From positions 124,001-188,000 of the forward strand of contig NZ_PJBJ01000023.1 of the NCBI RefSeq assembly GCF_002836475.1: DNA of 64,000 bases, given 5' to 3'. Under the pieces are notes generated by a model. It was not told the DNA's origin and made no database searches. It was given only the letters and a program-made list of their open reading frames with translations. The position numbers and the translations under genes are program-made. Positions 45,587 through 54,688 of this stretch are shown piece by piece (within the stretch, counting starts at the first letter, position 1; the number at the start of each line of letters is the position of its first letter). The stretch is from Flavobacterium sp. ALD4. Lineage in GTDB: Bacteria > Bacteroidota > Bacteroidia > Flavobacteriales > Flavobacteriaceae.

Positions 45587-46899
45587 TTATTTTTTTGTCA
45601 AAACATTTTTCGTTCCGCCCTGAATGATTGTCATTTGATTTACTGTTGGATCAAATTCTAACGTAATTCCAGCGGCTCTAAATTCGAATGTATCTTTTTT
45701 AATAGCTTCCAGCGGAAAAGCACCCTGCCCAGTCGCTTGTGCTATCAATTTCGTATTATCTTTTGTAACTGTTATTACCAAAGGAAAACTGGAACTTGCA
45801 TATTCTCCTAAATAGCGGTCTAACTCTTCTGTTTTTAGGTCTAAAGTAGTAAACGTAGGGATTTCAAATTTTCTATTGTAGTAGCTCGATAAAATGGCAA
45901 TCACAATATCATTATTTCCATAATTCATTCCGTTTGAAGTAATGGCAACACTCAGTTTACTTTCTGGAAAATAGGACAATGCCGAACGAAACCCATCGAT
46001 TCCTCCGGTATGTCCGTACCTATCTTATCATAAAACGGTACTTGAAAAAACCCCATCCCGTATTTATCTTGGATTGTTTTCATTTGTTCCAATGAAGCCG
46101 CAGAAATCAATTTTCCACTAAATAATGCCTCTATAAACTGTGTTAAATCAGATGGAGTAGAAACCATGGCTCCAGCTCCCATTGGGATTGACATGTCCGT
46201 TTCGGTTTCTTTATTCCATTTGTCCGTATAACTGTACGAATAACATTCGTTATTAGCGATGCTTATTTTTCCTCCAAAGTAGGTGTTTTTCAAACCTAAA
46301 GGCTTCGCAATTTTTGTTTGTACCAATGTGGAATAGGGGTGTTTGTAAACTTCTTCCAGAATATAACTCAACAACACATAATTAGAATTGCTGTAGTCTC
46401 CTTTGCTATTGGGTTCAAAAACACTTTTGCCTTTCGCAATAATAGCAATCATTTCTTTCCTAGTTTTCGGCTGAGCGCTGTAGCCTTCATAATCAGGAGC
46501 GCTGGTAAAATTATATATTCCACTGCGGTGATTTAGTAAATTGCCAATGGTAATGTTAGTCGCATTTTCAACCGAAGGGAAATAGCCTTCCATAGTTTGA
46601 TTCAGACTTAATTTCTTTTCTTCGATGGCTTTAAAAATTAAGACCGAAGTAAACATTTTAGATATAGAACCAATTCTATATTTCGTGCGAGCCGTTGCTT
46701 TTTTATTGCTTACGATATCTTCCTTCCCTATTGCATTGGTATAAATAATTTTCCCGTTTTCCAATACAGCAACACTTCCCATATACTTGTCATTTGTTTC
46801 CAGAACTTGAAACAGGCTATCAATTTTTACTTTATTGAAGTTTTGAGCAAATATGGGTAATGAAACAAGTACTACTAAAAAGGCAAGGATTTTTTTCAT
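45587..46899 (-). pseudogene. Serine hydrolase (class C beta-lactamase fold), frameshifted
   Basis: The start at 46899 gives a signal peptide (MKKILAFLVVLVSLPIFAQ) and a penicillin-binding-like domain: SxxK motif GSISKMFTS, YxN-type motif GDYSNSNYVLLSYIL, and LSGKLISAASLEQM-like helices. Near 46016-46022 the frame breaks after FYDKIG; the continuation YGHTGGIDGFRSALSYF, with the HTGG third motif, lies in another frame and runs on to a stop at 45587. A single missing base would restore it. Either a young pseudogene or a sequencing error. When intact, it would be a periplasmic peptidase or esterase. Confidence 0.8.
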
Positions 46900-47126
46900 A
46901 TTGTGTTTGTTTTTAATAGTTTGCGTATTGATTAAGTAAAAATAGGTAAAACTTCTTTTTGTTGCTGCTCTTAATGGATACATTACTTTTTTTTGAAGGC
47001 AATTACATTTCCGCTTCAGAGAGACTGGCACAATAGACATAAAATACGATTGATACATCATCTTTTCTTTTCGACAAAGCAAATTCCTCCGCGTACTTCG
47101 CAATTGCCTAGCAAGGCTTAAAACCT

Positions 47127-47336
47127 TTATTTCCCGGTACTCTTTTCCCTATTTCTAATTTCTAAGTAGGACTTCATAAATAGCGCGGCGATTGCCAATC
47201 TAAACAAACGATACACCCAAATATTAACCTCCCAAAAGAATAGTTTGTGTGTCGCTCCGATATCAAATAAGGAGTAGATGAACGAAATTAAAAATAAAAT
47301 AGCCAATGCTAAATAAACGTTTTTGTGCATTCTCAT
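47127..47336 (-). CDS. Small membrane protein, unknown
   Basis: 69 residues with two hydrophobic segments (about 7-24 and 40-58) and a charged C terminus (EIRNREKSTGK). Its ATG overlaps the stop of the upstream small membrane gene (ATGA), so the two are coupled. No family recognised. Confidence 0.55.
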   Translation of the reverse strand: MRMHKNVYLALAILFLISFIYSLFDIGATHKLFFWEVNIWVYRLFRLAIAALFMKSYLEIRNREKSTGK

Positions 47337-47536
47337 AAAAAATTATTTGTTCTTGTTAGTTTCAAGTTTTTGTTTGCGCTTACTTTAAATAAAAAACCAA
47401 AAACATTTAATGTAAATCCAATAATAAGTACAGCCCCAGCGATTACTTGTATTCTTCCAGATTCCGGATATTCGATAATTAAGAAGATTGCTGTTGCCAA
47501 TACAATAAGGCTAAGTAGGTAGATTATGTTTTTCAT
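47333..47536 (-). CDS. Small two-helix membrane protein, unknown
   Basis: 67 residues from the ATG at 47536 (MKNIIYLLSLIVLATAIFLI), with two helices (about 3-21 and 30-50) and a Lys/Asn-rich tail. The frame is open further upstream but only this start gives a membrane N terminus. Coupled to the 47127-47336 gene by a 4-bp overlap. Confidence 0.55.
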   Translation of the reverse strand: MKNIIYLLSLIVLATAIFLIIEYPESGRIQVIAGAVLIIGFTLNVFGFLFKVSANKNLKLTRTNNFL

Positions 47537-47664
47537 TTGTGATTGCTTTGTTTTTAAATATTTTATTAAACTTTTTATTTTGCTTATCGTTATTTTTGAA
47601 ATAGTAGCACTCCTTACGGACTCAAGCGAGGACATTCTTTGCGGGGAGAGATTGCAAATATAAG

Positions 47665-47769
47665 CTAGCTTTGGTGGTTCCAAATTTGTTCTTTTGAAAC
47701 GGTAGCAATGACTATTTTTTTTTCATTAAAAGTGATTTCACCATTTTTGATTATATAATTCTGTTTCAT
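47665..47769 (-). pseudogene. Short N-terminal gene remnant
   Basis: A 34-codon ORF, MKQNYIIKNGEITFNEKKIV then IATVSKEQIWNHQS, with a normal-looking N terminus but an abrupt end. It reads like the first part of a longer protein truncated by a stop. It lies between the RelA/SpoT gene and the two small membrane genes. Confidence 0.35.
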
Positions 47770-47786
47770 AGAGATATCTTTTTTTC

Positions 47787-47867
47787 TAACGTCTCGCAGT
47801 TTTTAGATGATTTGTGCTTCGTAAGCACTGATTTTTAGGCTTAACGAAAACTTGATGCGAAACGTTA
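47787..47867. repeat. Long folded inverted repeat
   Basis: TAACGT / ACGTTA, TCGCA / TGCGA and GTTTT / AAAAC pair in order across this stretch with a small bulge. A central GTGCTT-CGT-AAGCAC hairpin lies at 47814-47828. It resembles a recombination-site or element boundary more than a terminator. Confidence 0.5.
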
Positions 47868-47900
47868 ATTTAACTAAGCTCCAGCTAGCTCAAATTGGCT

Positions 47901-47910
47901 GTTAGCCAAC
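47901..47910. repeat. Left inverted flank of RelA/SpoT gene
   Basis: GTTAGCCAAC, five bases beyond the 3' end of the RelA/SpoT gene, is the exact reverse complement of GTTGGCTAAC at 48984-48993 on its 5' side. Confidence 0.5.
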
Positions 47911-47914
47911 GTTT

Positions 47915-48949
47915 TTATACGTATTTACGTTCTTTACAGTTAAAATTCATTTTTTCAATTGCTTGTATAAACTCTGAAGTATCCAAAAAATAACTAGGAT
48001 AAGCTTTTTTTAATGTTTTAATAGAAGTTGCAGAAACTAAAACGACAGCATTTTCATTCTCGTTAATAGTTTTTTCAAGTTTTAAATATTCATTAGTAGC
48101 ATACTCAAACTGATTTTTATTGAAGATTTGAATATTTACAAACATTTCAATTATGTTTATGTTCAATAAATAGTAGTCACCAGGAAAATTATCAGATTCA
48201 ATCTTATTAGTTGAAACACGAATAGCCTTCAGTTTAGTTAAAATATTAAGTTCCTCACAATAATTATAGCACTTTATCATTAGCTCTTCCATTGTAAATT
48301 CGGAATGATCATCCATTAAGGGAAGTTTTTCTTTAAGTGCAAATAGTGAACTAACAATTTTGAAAAAATCAAGCCATTCATCAGGACCTTGATTAGACTT
48401 TAAAGAAGTCTTTGTAATTATACCCGCTGTTTCAACTGCTGTTGCCCAATTGTGCTGTAATTTTGTCCTTATTTGTAATTCAAGTTTTAAGCCGTCGTAT
48501 ATATCTTTTGTAGAAGAATAGGTATAAATAAAATGTATACTGCGATATCCAGTATTTTTAGGATTTTTAACGTAATCCATAACTTTTTCAAGTTTATGAG
48601 CCATCTTTTGGGAACTTAAAGCATCATTTAATTTTCTTAAATCTTTAACGTCTTTTAGTACAGCTCGATATCCTCCAATATCTTGCATTCCTCCTAATCC
48701 CATACTTGGATTCAAGTCTAATTTATATTCTATGGAAGTTAACCGTTTTAATCTCTGTGAAACCAAATTTGGCTCGATTCTATTTTTTGTCAACAGCCTT
48801 AATAAGCTGTTTTTTAAAACTACTAAAGGATGTAAATGATTTGTTCTCCAGTTATTAATTAAATTTAACGCTTCTTCTACATCATTTTCTGATTTAGATG
48901 TAACTAATTTTTCTCCAGCTTTTGAAATTTGTTTTCTACTGTACTTCAT
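47915..48949 (-). CDS. RelA/SpoT-domain nucleotide synthetase, stand-alone
   Basis: 344 residues. Has a (p)ppGpp-synthetase-type domain without the HD hydrolase domain: RLKRLTSIEYKLDLNP, catalytic-type Asp90 in MQDIGGYRAV, NTGYRSIHFIY (134-142), and LELQIRTKLQHNWATAVE with the synthetase Glu157. About 160 further residues follow that match no regulatory domain I know (ACT, TGS). Candidate roles: small alarmone synthetase, or a toxSAS-type toxin that pyrophosphorylates nucleotides or tRNA. No clear antitoxin gene is adjacent, so a self-neutralising or solitary enzyme is possible. It sits among decayed genes, suggesting acquisition. Confidence 0.82.
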   Translation of the reverse strand: MKYSRKQISKAGEKLVTSKSENDVEEALNLINNWRTNHLHPLVVLKNSLLRLLTKNRIEPNLVSQRLKRLTSIEYKLDLNPSMGLGGMQDIGGYRAVLKDVKDLRKLNDALSSQKMAHKLEKVMDYVKNPKNTGYRSIHFIYTYSSTKDIYDGLKLELQIRTKLQHNWATAVETAGIITKTSLKSNQGPDEWLDFFKIVSSLFALKEKLPLMDDHSEFTMEELMIKCYNYCEELNILTKLKAIRVSTNKIESDNFPGDYYLLNINIIEMFVNIQIFNKNQFEYATNEYLKLEKTINENENAVVLVSATSIKTLKKAYPSYFLDTSEFIQAIEKMNFNCKERKYV

Positions 48950-48983
48950 TAAGTAGTTGATATTTATGTTCCTGATATTAAAT

Positions 48984-48993
48984 GTTGGCTAAC
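48984..48993. repeat. Right inverted flank of RelA/SpoT gene
   Basis: GTTGGCTAAC, 35 bp upstream of the RelA/SpoT start; inverted partner of 47901-47910. Confidence 0.5.
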
Positions 48994-49044
48994 TAGTATA
49001 TAACATATAGTTAATACCTCTTTTAATTAAATTCTCTCTCTTTA

Positions 49045-49116
49045 CACGAAACAAAAATCCACAACAAAAACAAATGCGCTGCATCTTCTTGTTGTGGATT
49101 AATTTTGTTTTTCGTG
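49045..49116. repeat. Large imperfect inverted repeat
   Basis: AATCCACAACAA (49057-49068) pairs with TTGTTGTGGATT (49089-49100) over 12 bp, and outer CACGAAA/ CAAAA blocks pair with TTTTG/TTTCGTG. The loop includes ATGCGCTGCAT. It lies in the divergent region between the RelA/SpoT gene and nqrA, so it is not a simple terminator. The rest of 48950-49668 shows no gene; it also holds element A. Confidence 0.6.
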
Positions 49117-49318
49117 GTGTTCAAATATAGGATTTATTTTGTTAAATCAATTTTTTAAATTTTTCACTGTCAAATATATTGAGAACTAAGTTTCTATTGT
49201 TACGGTTTTCCTCATATAGGTTAGTCATTAAATTTCTTTTTAACTTTTCTACTACTGAAAAAATCACTTTTAATCAACATTGATTTTTTAATTCTTATAA
49301 AACGGATTCGTGATTTCT

Positions 49319-49394
49319 AGCCCTGATGGAAGCGGCATCCTCTTTATCCTGGCTTTTCGGGATGAAGAGATATAGCGCACAGCAGGACCTATCA
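49319..49394 (+). ncRNA. Structured intergenic element, copy A
   Basis: Reads GATGGAAGCGGCATCC, then a 10-bp hairpin (CTCTTTATCC / GGGATGAAGAG with one G-U pair, loop TGGCTTTTC), then AGATATAGCGCACAGCAGGA. The order of blocks is as in copies B and C. Transcribed strand is assumed from sequence order only. Function unknown. Confidence 0.5.
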
Positions 49395-49668
49395 CACTTG
49401 AAGCCACAATCGCTCTGCTCCTAAATATTATTTGAATGCTATTCCATTAAAAATCATTTATTTATAAAAACGAAATTTCCTTTTAGTTGAATGCAATTCT
49501 TTAATTAAAGTATCTTTATTGTTGCTATATCGACACAAATTCATTAAATTAGTGTCTCATTCTTCCGTTTTTTAACAAAAAAAATAGCATACATAATAGT
49601 ATAGCATATACAATTACGTTCCAATAACAGAAAATCATAAGTACTACCCACTAAAAATAAATTAATGT

Positions 49669-51018
49669 ATGAGTGAATATATTAAAATTAAACGGGGATT
49701 GAATCTCAAATTGATCGGTGAAGCTGCTAAGTCAGTATTGCACCTGCCTCTGGCCGAAATATTTGCTTTGAAGCCAAAAGATTTTGTGGGGCTAACACCT
49801 AAACTATTAGTGAAAGTAGGAGCTAACGTAGAAGCAGGGACTCCCCTGTTTTACGATAAAAAGAATGAAAAAATCAAGTTCTGCTCTCCGGTTAGTGGTG
49901 AAGTAATTGAAATTCTTCGTGGAGACAAAAGAGTCATTTTAGATATAAAAATCCTTGCCGACAGGGAAATAAAATACCTCCTCTTTACCAAATCGAATCC
50001 CAACCAACTTTCCCGAAAAGAAATCATTGAACAACTATTGAATAGCGGTGTTTGGCCATTTATTCGCCAACGTCCTTATGGCATTATAGCGAATCCGAGC
50101 GAAAACCCAAAAGCGATCTTCATTTCTGCCTTTGACACGAATCCATTGGCTCCTGATACTGATTTTATCATGTCTGGGAAAGAATCTCATTTTCAAACGG
50201 GATTAGACGCCTTACGGCAATTAACAACTGGAAAAATACATTTAAATGTTCAAGCGAATACTGCTCCTGTCTTTAGTCAAGCTCAAAATGTACAAATCAA
50301 TACGATATCAGGTCCTCACCCAGCGGGAAATGTTGGCGTGCAAATTCACCATATTGACCCTATCAACAAAGGGGAAATAGTATGGTACATCAATCCACAA
50401 GATGTAGTCATCATAGGAAAATTATTTGATCAAGGAATATTTGATGCTAGCCGAATCGTTGCAGTAACTGGTTCTCAGGTTAACAATCCCAAATACTATA
50501 AAACGATCGTAGGTTCTTCTATAAAAAATATTCTTACTGAAGCAGGTCTGAAAAAAGGCGACAACAGAATCATCAGTGGTTCTATTTTATCTGGCAGCCA
50601 AATTCCAGCTGACGGTTATTTAGGTTTTTATGATTCACAAATTACCGCTATCCGTGAAGGAAATGAATATGAATTTATGGGTTGGCTGGCGCCAGGCTTG
50701 GATAAATTTAGTGTCTCCCGTACCTTTTTTTCTTGGTTGACCCCAAATAAAAAACACAATTTAAATACCAATTTACATGGTGAAGAACGTCCCTTTGTAA
50801 TGACCGGACAATATGAAAAAGTTTTTCCCATGGATATTTATCCCGTACAACTTTTAAAATCAATCTTAATTGAAGACATCGATATGATGGAGAAATTGGG
50901 AATATATGAAGTAGTAGAAGAAGATTTTGCGCTCTGCGAATTAGTCTGTACATCAAAGATAAAATCGCAAGAAATCATACGTCATGGTCTGGATATGGTA
51001 AGAAAGGAGTTTAGTTGA
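49669..51018 (+). CDS. nqrA: Na+-translocating NADH:quinone reductase subunit A
   Basis: 449 residues, peripheral subunit of the six-subunit Na+-NQR, which couples NADH oxidation by quinone to sodium export. N-terminal IKIKRGLNLKLIGEAAKSVL and lipoyl-like part, RQRPYGIIANPSENPKAIFI, and GPHPAGNVGVQIHHIDPINK are characteristic. It starts the nqr gene cluster; the gap to nqrB is an unusual 301 bp. Confidence 0.96.
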   Translation: MSEYIKIKRGLNLKLIGEAAKSVLHLPLAEIFALKPKDFVGLTPKLLVKVGANVEAGTPLFYDKKNEKIKFCSPVSGEVIEILRGDKRVILDIKILADREIKYLLFTKSNPNQLSRKEIIEQLLNSGVWPFIRQRPYGIIANPSENPKAIFISAFDTNPLAPDTDFIMSGKESHFQTGLDALRQLTTGKIHLNVQANTAPVFSQAQNVQINTISGPHPAGNVGVQIHHIDPINKGEIVWYINPQDVVIIGKLFDQGIFDASRIVAVTGSQVNNPKYYKTIVGSSIKNILTEAGLKKGDNRIISGSILSGSQIPADGYLGFYDSQITAIREGNEYEFMGWLAPGLDKFSVSRTFFSWLTPNKKHNLNTNLHGEERPFVMTGQYEKVFPMDIYPVQLLKSILIEDIDMMEKLGIYEVVEEDFALCELVCTSKIKSQEIIRHGLDMVRKEFS

Positions 51019-51043
51019 TATTTATTTAAACCATAGAAGACCT

Positions 51044-51226
51044 ATAAGTTTTTTTTATCTGTCACAAGTTTACAGGCAAACCTTAATTGAAAACCAGATA
51101 AGTCAATTTAATTAGATAATAGATTTGTTGTTTAGTTAATGACTTTTTTTTAACCATATAACATATAATAAGTTTTTTCAATCTGTAAATAGTTTAGGAT
51201 AAGGCTTAATTGAAGACTATATATAA
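51044..51226. repeat. Imperfect direct repeat in nqrA-nqrB spacer
   Basis: About 60 nt at 51044-51103 recur at 51168-51226, sharing ATAAGTTTTTT, ATCTGT, AGTTTA and CTTAATTGAA in the same order. No ORF and no terminator hairpin is visible in the 301-bp spacer, so nqrB-F may still be cotranscribed with nqrA or have their own promoter here. Confidence 0.55.
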
Positions 51227-51319
51227 GGATTTTACAATTACATGTAAATAATTAACTAAGAACACATAAAACACATACAATCTAATAGTTACCAAATTTA
51301 ATCTTTAAACAAACTGAAT

Positions 51320-52501
51320 TTGAAGCCACTTAGAAAATTACTGAACAATGTTAAACCTAATTTTGAAAAAGGGGGGAAACTGGAGAAATTATTTCCAGCA
51401 TTTGATGCGTTTGAAACTTTCCTGTTTGTACCCAATCATACCACAAAAAGCAAAGGCACACACATACGTGATGCTATCGATTTGAAACGTACGATGATAT
51501 TAGTGGTGCTCTCTTTAGTTCCCTGTTTACTATTCGGAATGTGGAATATTGGCTACCAACACCACCACGCTTTAGGGATTATGAATATTTCTCTCATGGA
51601 TAATTTTATTTTTGGAGCCATCAAAGTACTACCCTTAATTATAGTTTCGTACGGAGCAGGATTGACGACGGAGTTCATTTTTGCCATTATTAGAAAACAT
51701 ACCATTAATGAAGGTTTTTTAGTTACTGGTATGTTGATTCCGCTAATAATGCCAATTGATGTCCCCTTGTGGATGTTAGCTGTTGCGACCATTTTTGCAG
51801 TTATTATTGGAAAAGAAGTTTTTGGTGGTACAGGAATGAATATTTTAAACCCTGCGCTTACCGCCAGAGTGTTTCTGTTCTTTGCCTATCCAAGCAAAAT
51901 GTCAGGGAACCAAGTTTGGATAAACACCAGTACCGACAAAGGACAAGCCGTTGTTGATGCATATAGTGGTGCGACACCATTGGGCGATGCTGCAGCAGGT
52001 TTTGCTGATAAAGTTCCGAGCATTATGGAATCATTTATAGGGATTATTCCCGGTTCTGTAGGGGAAACATCTACGATTGCCTGCTTGATTGGAGCCGGTA
52101 TTTTATTATTTACGGGAATTGGCAGTTGGCGCATTATGGCCTCAGTTTTTATAGGTGGACTTTTGATGGCTGTGATCTTTAATTTGTTTGGATTGAACAC
52201 CTTGATGCAAATCACCCCATTACATCATCTAGCATTAGGCGGTTTTGCCTTTGGAGCTATTTTTATGGCCACTGATCCTGTGAGTGCAGCACAAACGAAT
52301 ACCGGAAAATACATATATGGTTTTTTAATAGGACTGTTGGCGATTCTCTTTAGAGTTTTTAACCCCGCTTATCCTGAAGGAATGATGTTAGCTATTTTAT
52401 TTATGAATGTAATGGTACCTTTAATAGACCATTATGTAGTGGAAGGTAATATCAAAAGAAGACTAAAAAGACTTAAGCCGATACAAAATCAAAATGGATA
52501 A
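51320..52501 (+). CDS. nqrB: Na+-NQR subunit B
   Basis: 393-residue membrane subunit. The conserved N terminus (LRKLLNNVKPNFEKGGKLEK, PAFDAFETFLFVPNHTT) begins at a TTG start codon at 51320; the first ATG is 58 codons in and would remove conserved sequence. The covalent FMN site is Thr219 in DAYSGATPLGD, modified by an ApbE enzyme. About ten helices follow. It overlaps nqrC by 8 bp. Confidence 0.95.
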   Translation: MKPLRKLLNNVKPNFEKGGKLEKLFPAFDAFETFLFVPNHTTKSKGTHIRDAIDLKRTMILVVLSLVPCLLFGMWNIGYQHHHALGIMNISLMDNFIFGAIKVLPLIIVSYGAGLTTEFIFAIIRKHTINEGFLVTGMLIPLIMPIDVPLWMLAVATIFAVIIGKEVFGGTGMNILNPALTARVFLFFAYPSKMSGNQVWINTSTDKGQAVVDAYSGATPLGDAAAGFADKVPSIMESFIGIIPGSVGETSTIACLIGAGILLFTGIGSWRIMASVFIGGLLMAVIFNLFGLNTLMQITPLHHLALGGFAFGAIFMATDPVSAAQTNTGKYIYGFLIGLLAILFRVFNPAYPEGMMLAILFMNVMVPLIDHYVVEGNIKRRLKRLKPIQNQNG

Positions 52502-53225
52502 AGACAGTAATAAAGCCACGTTTATTTTTTCCTCCGTTATGGTGGTAGTCATTGCCGTACTGCTGTCATTAACAGCGATAAGTCTTGCGCCCTATCAGGA
52601 GAAGAACATTAGGATTGAAAAAATGAAAAACATTCTAACCAGTGTTTCAATACCAACTGAAACTGCCACGACCGAAGGGGCATTTAAACAATACATTACT
52701 CAGCAAATTGTATTGAATAATAAAGGTGAACAAGTAATAGGGAATGTTACGGCTTTTGACATTGACCTTAAAAAAGAATTAGATAAAGTTAAAACAGGAA
52801 AAGAGGCTGAGCAGTTGTTTCCGCTCTTCATTTGCAATAAAGAGGGAAAATCATTTTTCATTATCCCAATAAGAGGAAAAGGACTGTGGGGACCGATATG
52901 GGGCTTCATTTCTCTAGAAAGCGATATGAATACTGTATACGGAGTCAGTTTTGGTCACAAAAGTGAAACACCAGGTCTTGGTGCTGAGATTGAAACGCAA
53001 AAATTTCAGCAGCAGTTCGTTGGGAAGGAAATATTTGATGAATCAGGCCAATTTGTTTCCGTTACCGTAATTAAAGGAGGTGCAAAACCAAATGATATGC
53101 ATGGTGTTGATGCTATTTCGGGAGCAACAATCACGAGCAAAGGAGTGACCGAAATGTTTGAAAGAACATTACGCAATTACATTCCCTATTTTAAAAAAAA
53201 GGAAGCAATAGTATTTATAAACTAA
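52494..53225 (+). CDS. nqrC: Na+-NQR subunit C
   Basis: 243 residues. One N-terminal helix (about 10-32) then a periplasmic FMN-binding domain. The flavinylation motif DAISGATITSKG places the covalent FMN on Thr212. The RGKGLWGPIWG and ETPGLGAEI segments are typical. Overlap with nqrB indicates coupled translation. Confidence 0.96.
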   Translation: MDKDSNKATFIFSSVMVVVIAVLLSLTAISLAPYQEKNIRIEKMKNILTSVSIPTETATTEGAFKQYITQQIVLNNKGEQVIGNVTAFDIDLKKELDKVKTGKEAEQLFPLFICNKEGKSFFIIPIRGKGLWGPIWGFISLESDMNTVYGVSFGHKSETPGLGAEIETQKFQQQFVGKEIFDESGQFVSVTVIKGGAKPNDMHGVDAISGATITSKGVTEMFERTLRNYIPYFKKKEAIVFIN

Positions 53226-53236
53226 AATAACAGGAT

Positions 53237-53917
53237 ATGAGCAAAGATACAATCGCAGTTCCTGCAAAACCTAAAAAGACAAAAGAGCCTTTATTTTCTC
53301 CAAAAAATAAAAGACTTTTATACGATCCATTAAATGATAACAATCCCATTACCGTTCAGGTATTGGGTATCTGTTCCGCATTGGCTGTTACGGTGAAAAT
53401 GAAACCTTCCATTGTAATGGCTCTCGCGGTAATAGTAGTTTGTGCCTTTTCAAATGTTATTATTTCATTTATTCGCAATATCATTCCAAACCGCATTCGA
53501 ATTATTGTTCAATTAACTGTTGTTGCTGCTATGGTGATTTTAGTGGATCAATTTTTAAAAGCTTTTGTGTTTGATGTAAGTAAGCAGTTATCCGTTTTTG
53601 TCGGGTTAATCATTACCAATTGCATCATCATGGGACGCTTGGAAGCCTTTGCCATGTCGAATAAACCTTGGGCGTCATTTTTGGATGGAATAGGTAACGG
53701 TTTTGGGTATGGGTTGATATTAGTAATCGTTTCTATGATTCGGGAGCTATTTGGTTCTGGAGAACTGATGGGGTATCGCATCATTCCGGAGTCTATTTAT
53801 AAGTTAGGTTATTTCAACAATAGCCTTGTCATCATGCCTCCGATGGCGTTAATAATTGTCGGTATCCTTATCTGGATTCAAAGAAGCAGAAATCAAAAAT
53901 TAATTGAATCGAAATAA
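53237..53917 (+). CDS. nqrD: Na+-NQR subunit D
   Basis: 226 residues, six-helix membrane subunit. The N terminus has an extra Lys-rich stretch (about 1-30) before PLNDNNPITVQVLGICSALA. Cys46 and Cys129 (TNCIIMGR) match the cysteines that, with those of NqrE, hold the intramembrane iron centre. Followed by a 137-bp spacer with no visible gene. Confidence 0.95.
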   Translation: MSKDTIAVPAKPKKTKEPLFSPKNKRLLYDPLNDNNPITVQVLGICSALAVTVKMKPSIVMALAVIVVCAFSNVIISFIRNIIPNRIRIIVQLTVVAAMVILVDQFLKAFVFDVSKQLSVFVGLIITNCIIMGRLEAFAMSNKPWASFLDGIGNGFGYGLILVIVSMIRELFGSGELMGYRIIPESIYKLGYFNNSLVIMPPMALIIVGILIWIQRSRNQKLIESK

Positions 53918-54054
53918 TACCATTTAGGAATTATAATTAGACCAATAATTATCTATTACAATACCTGTATAAATTGAAAAGAGTTTTTTATTTAAGACTA
54001 TATTAAAAACATAACTGGTATAATTTTCAACAAACGCGATTTAAACATTTTATC

Positions 54055-54669
54055 ATGGAACACATCAATATATTTATAAAAGCCATTTTTATTGAAAACA
54101 TGATATTTGCCTATTTCCTAGGCATGTGTTCCTATTTAGCTATTTCTAAAACCGTTAAAAGTGCTTTGGGACTTGGGCTTGCGGTGACTTTTGTATTATC
54201 TATCTCGGTTCCGGTTTGTTATTTGTTAGAAAAATATGTCTTAAAAGCTGGTGCCTTACAATGGTTATCACCCGACTATGAAAACGTTGATCTTAGTTTT
54301 TTAAGCTTTATTATGTTTATCGCGACGATTGCCTCTATAGTACAATTAGTAGAGATGATTGTTGAAAAATATGCATCGGCATTATACAGTTCCCTGGGTA
54401 TATTCTTGCCGCTAATTGCGGTAAACTGCTCGATCCTCGGAGGTGCATTATTTATGCAAGAAAGAGAATATGCGAGCTTAGGTGAAGCTACTGTGTTTGC
54501 CTTTGGTTCTGGTGTGGGATGGTTTCTAGCCATAGTTGCTTTATCTGCAATTCGAGAAAAATTACGATATTCTAATGTTCCAGGTCCTTTAAGAGGTTTA
54601 GGGATTACGTTTATTTTAACCGGATTAATGGCTATTGCATTTATGAGCTTTATGGGGATTTCGTTATAA
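54055..54669 (+). CDS. nqrE: Na+-NQR subunit E
   Basis: 204 residues, six helices, paired fold with NqrD. Cys25 ([12 protein letters not shown]) and Cys125 (AVNCSILGG) supply the other two ligands of the iron centre. It is 19 bp before nqrF. Confidence 0.96.
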   Translation: MEHINIFIKAIFIENMIFAYFLGMCSYLAISKTVKSALGLGLAVTFVLSISVPVCYLLEKYVLKAGALQWLSPDYENVDLSFLSFIMFIATIASIVQLVEMIVEKYASALYSSLGIFLPLIAVNCSILGGALFMQEREYASLGEATVFAFGSGVGWFLAIVALSAIREKLRYSNVPGPLRGLGITFILTGLMAIAFMSFMGISL

Positions 54670-54688
54670 ATCTATAATCAAATTGAAA

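Noticed and set aside
46900..47103. 68-residue N-terminal extension of the serine hydrolase
   Set aside because: The MKKILAFLVVLVSLPIFAQ signal peptide at 46899 is a much better start; the upstream frame is merely open.
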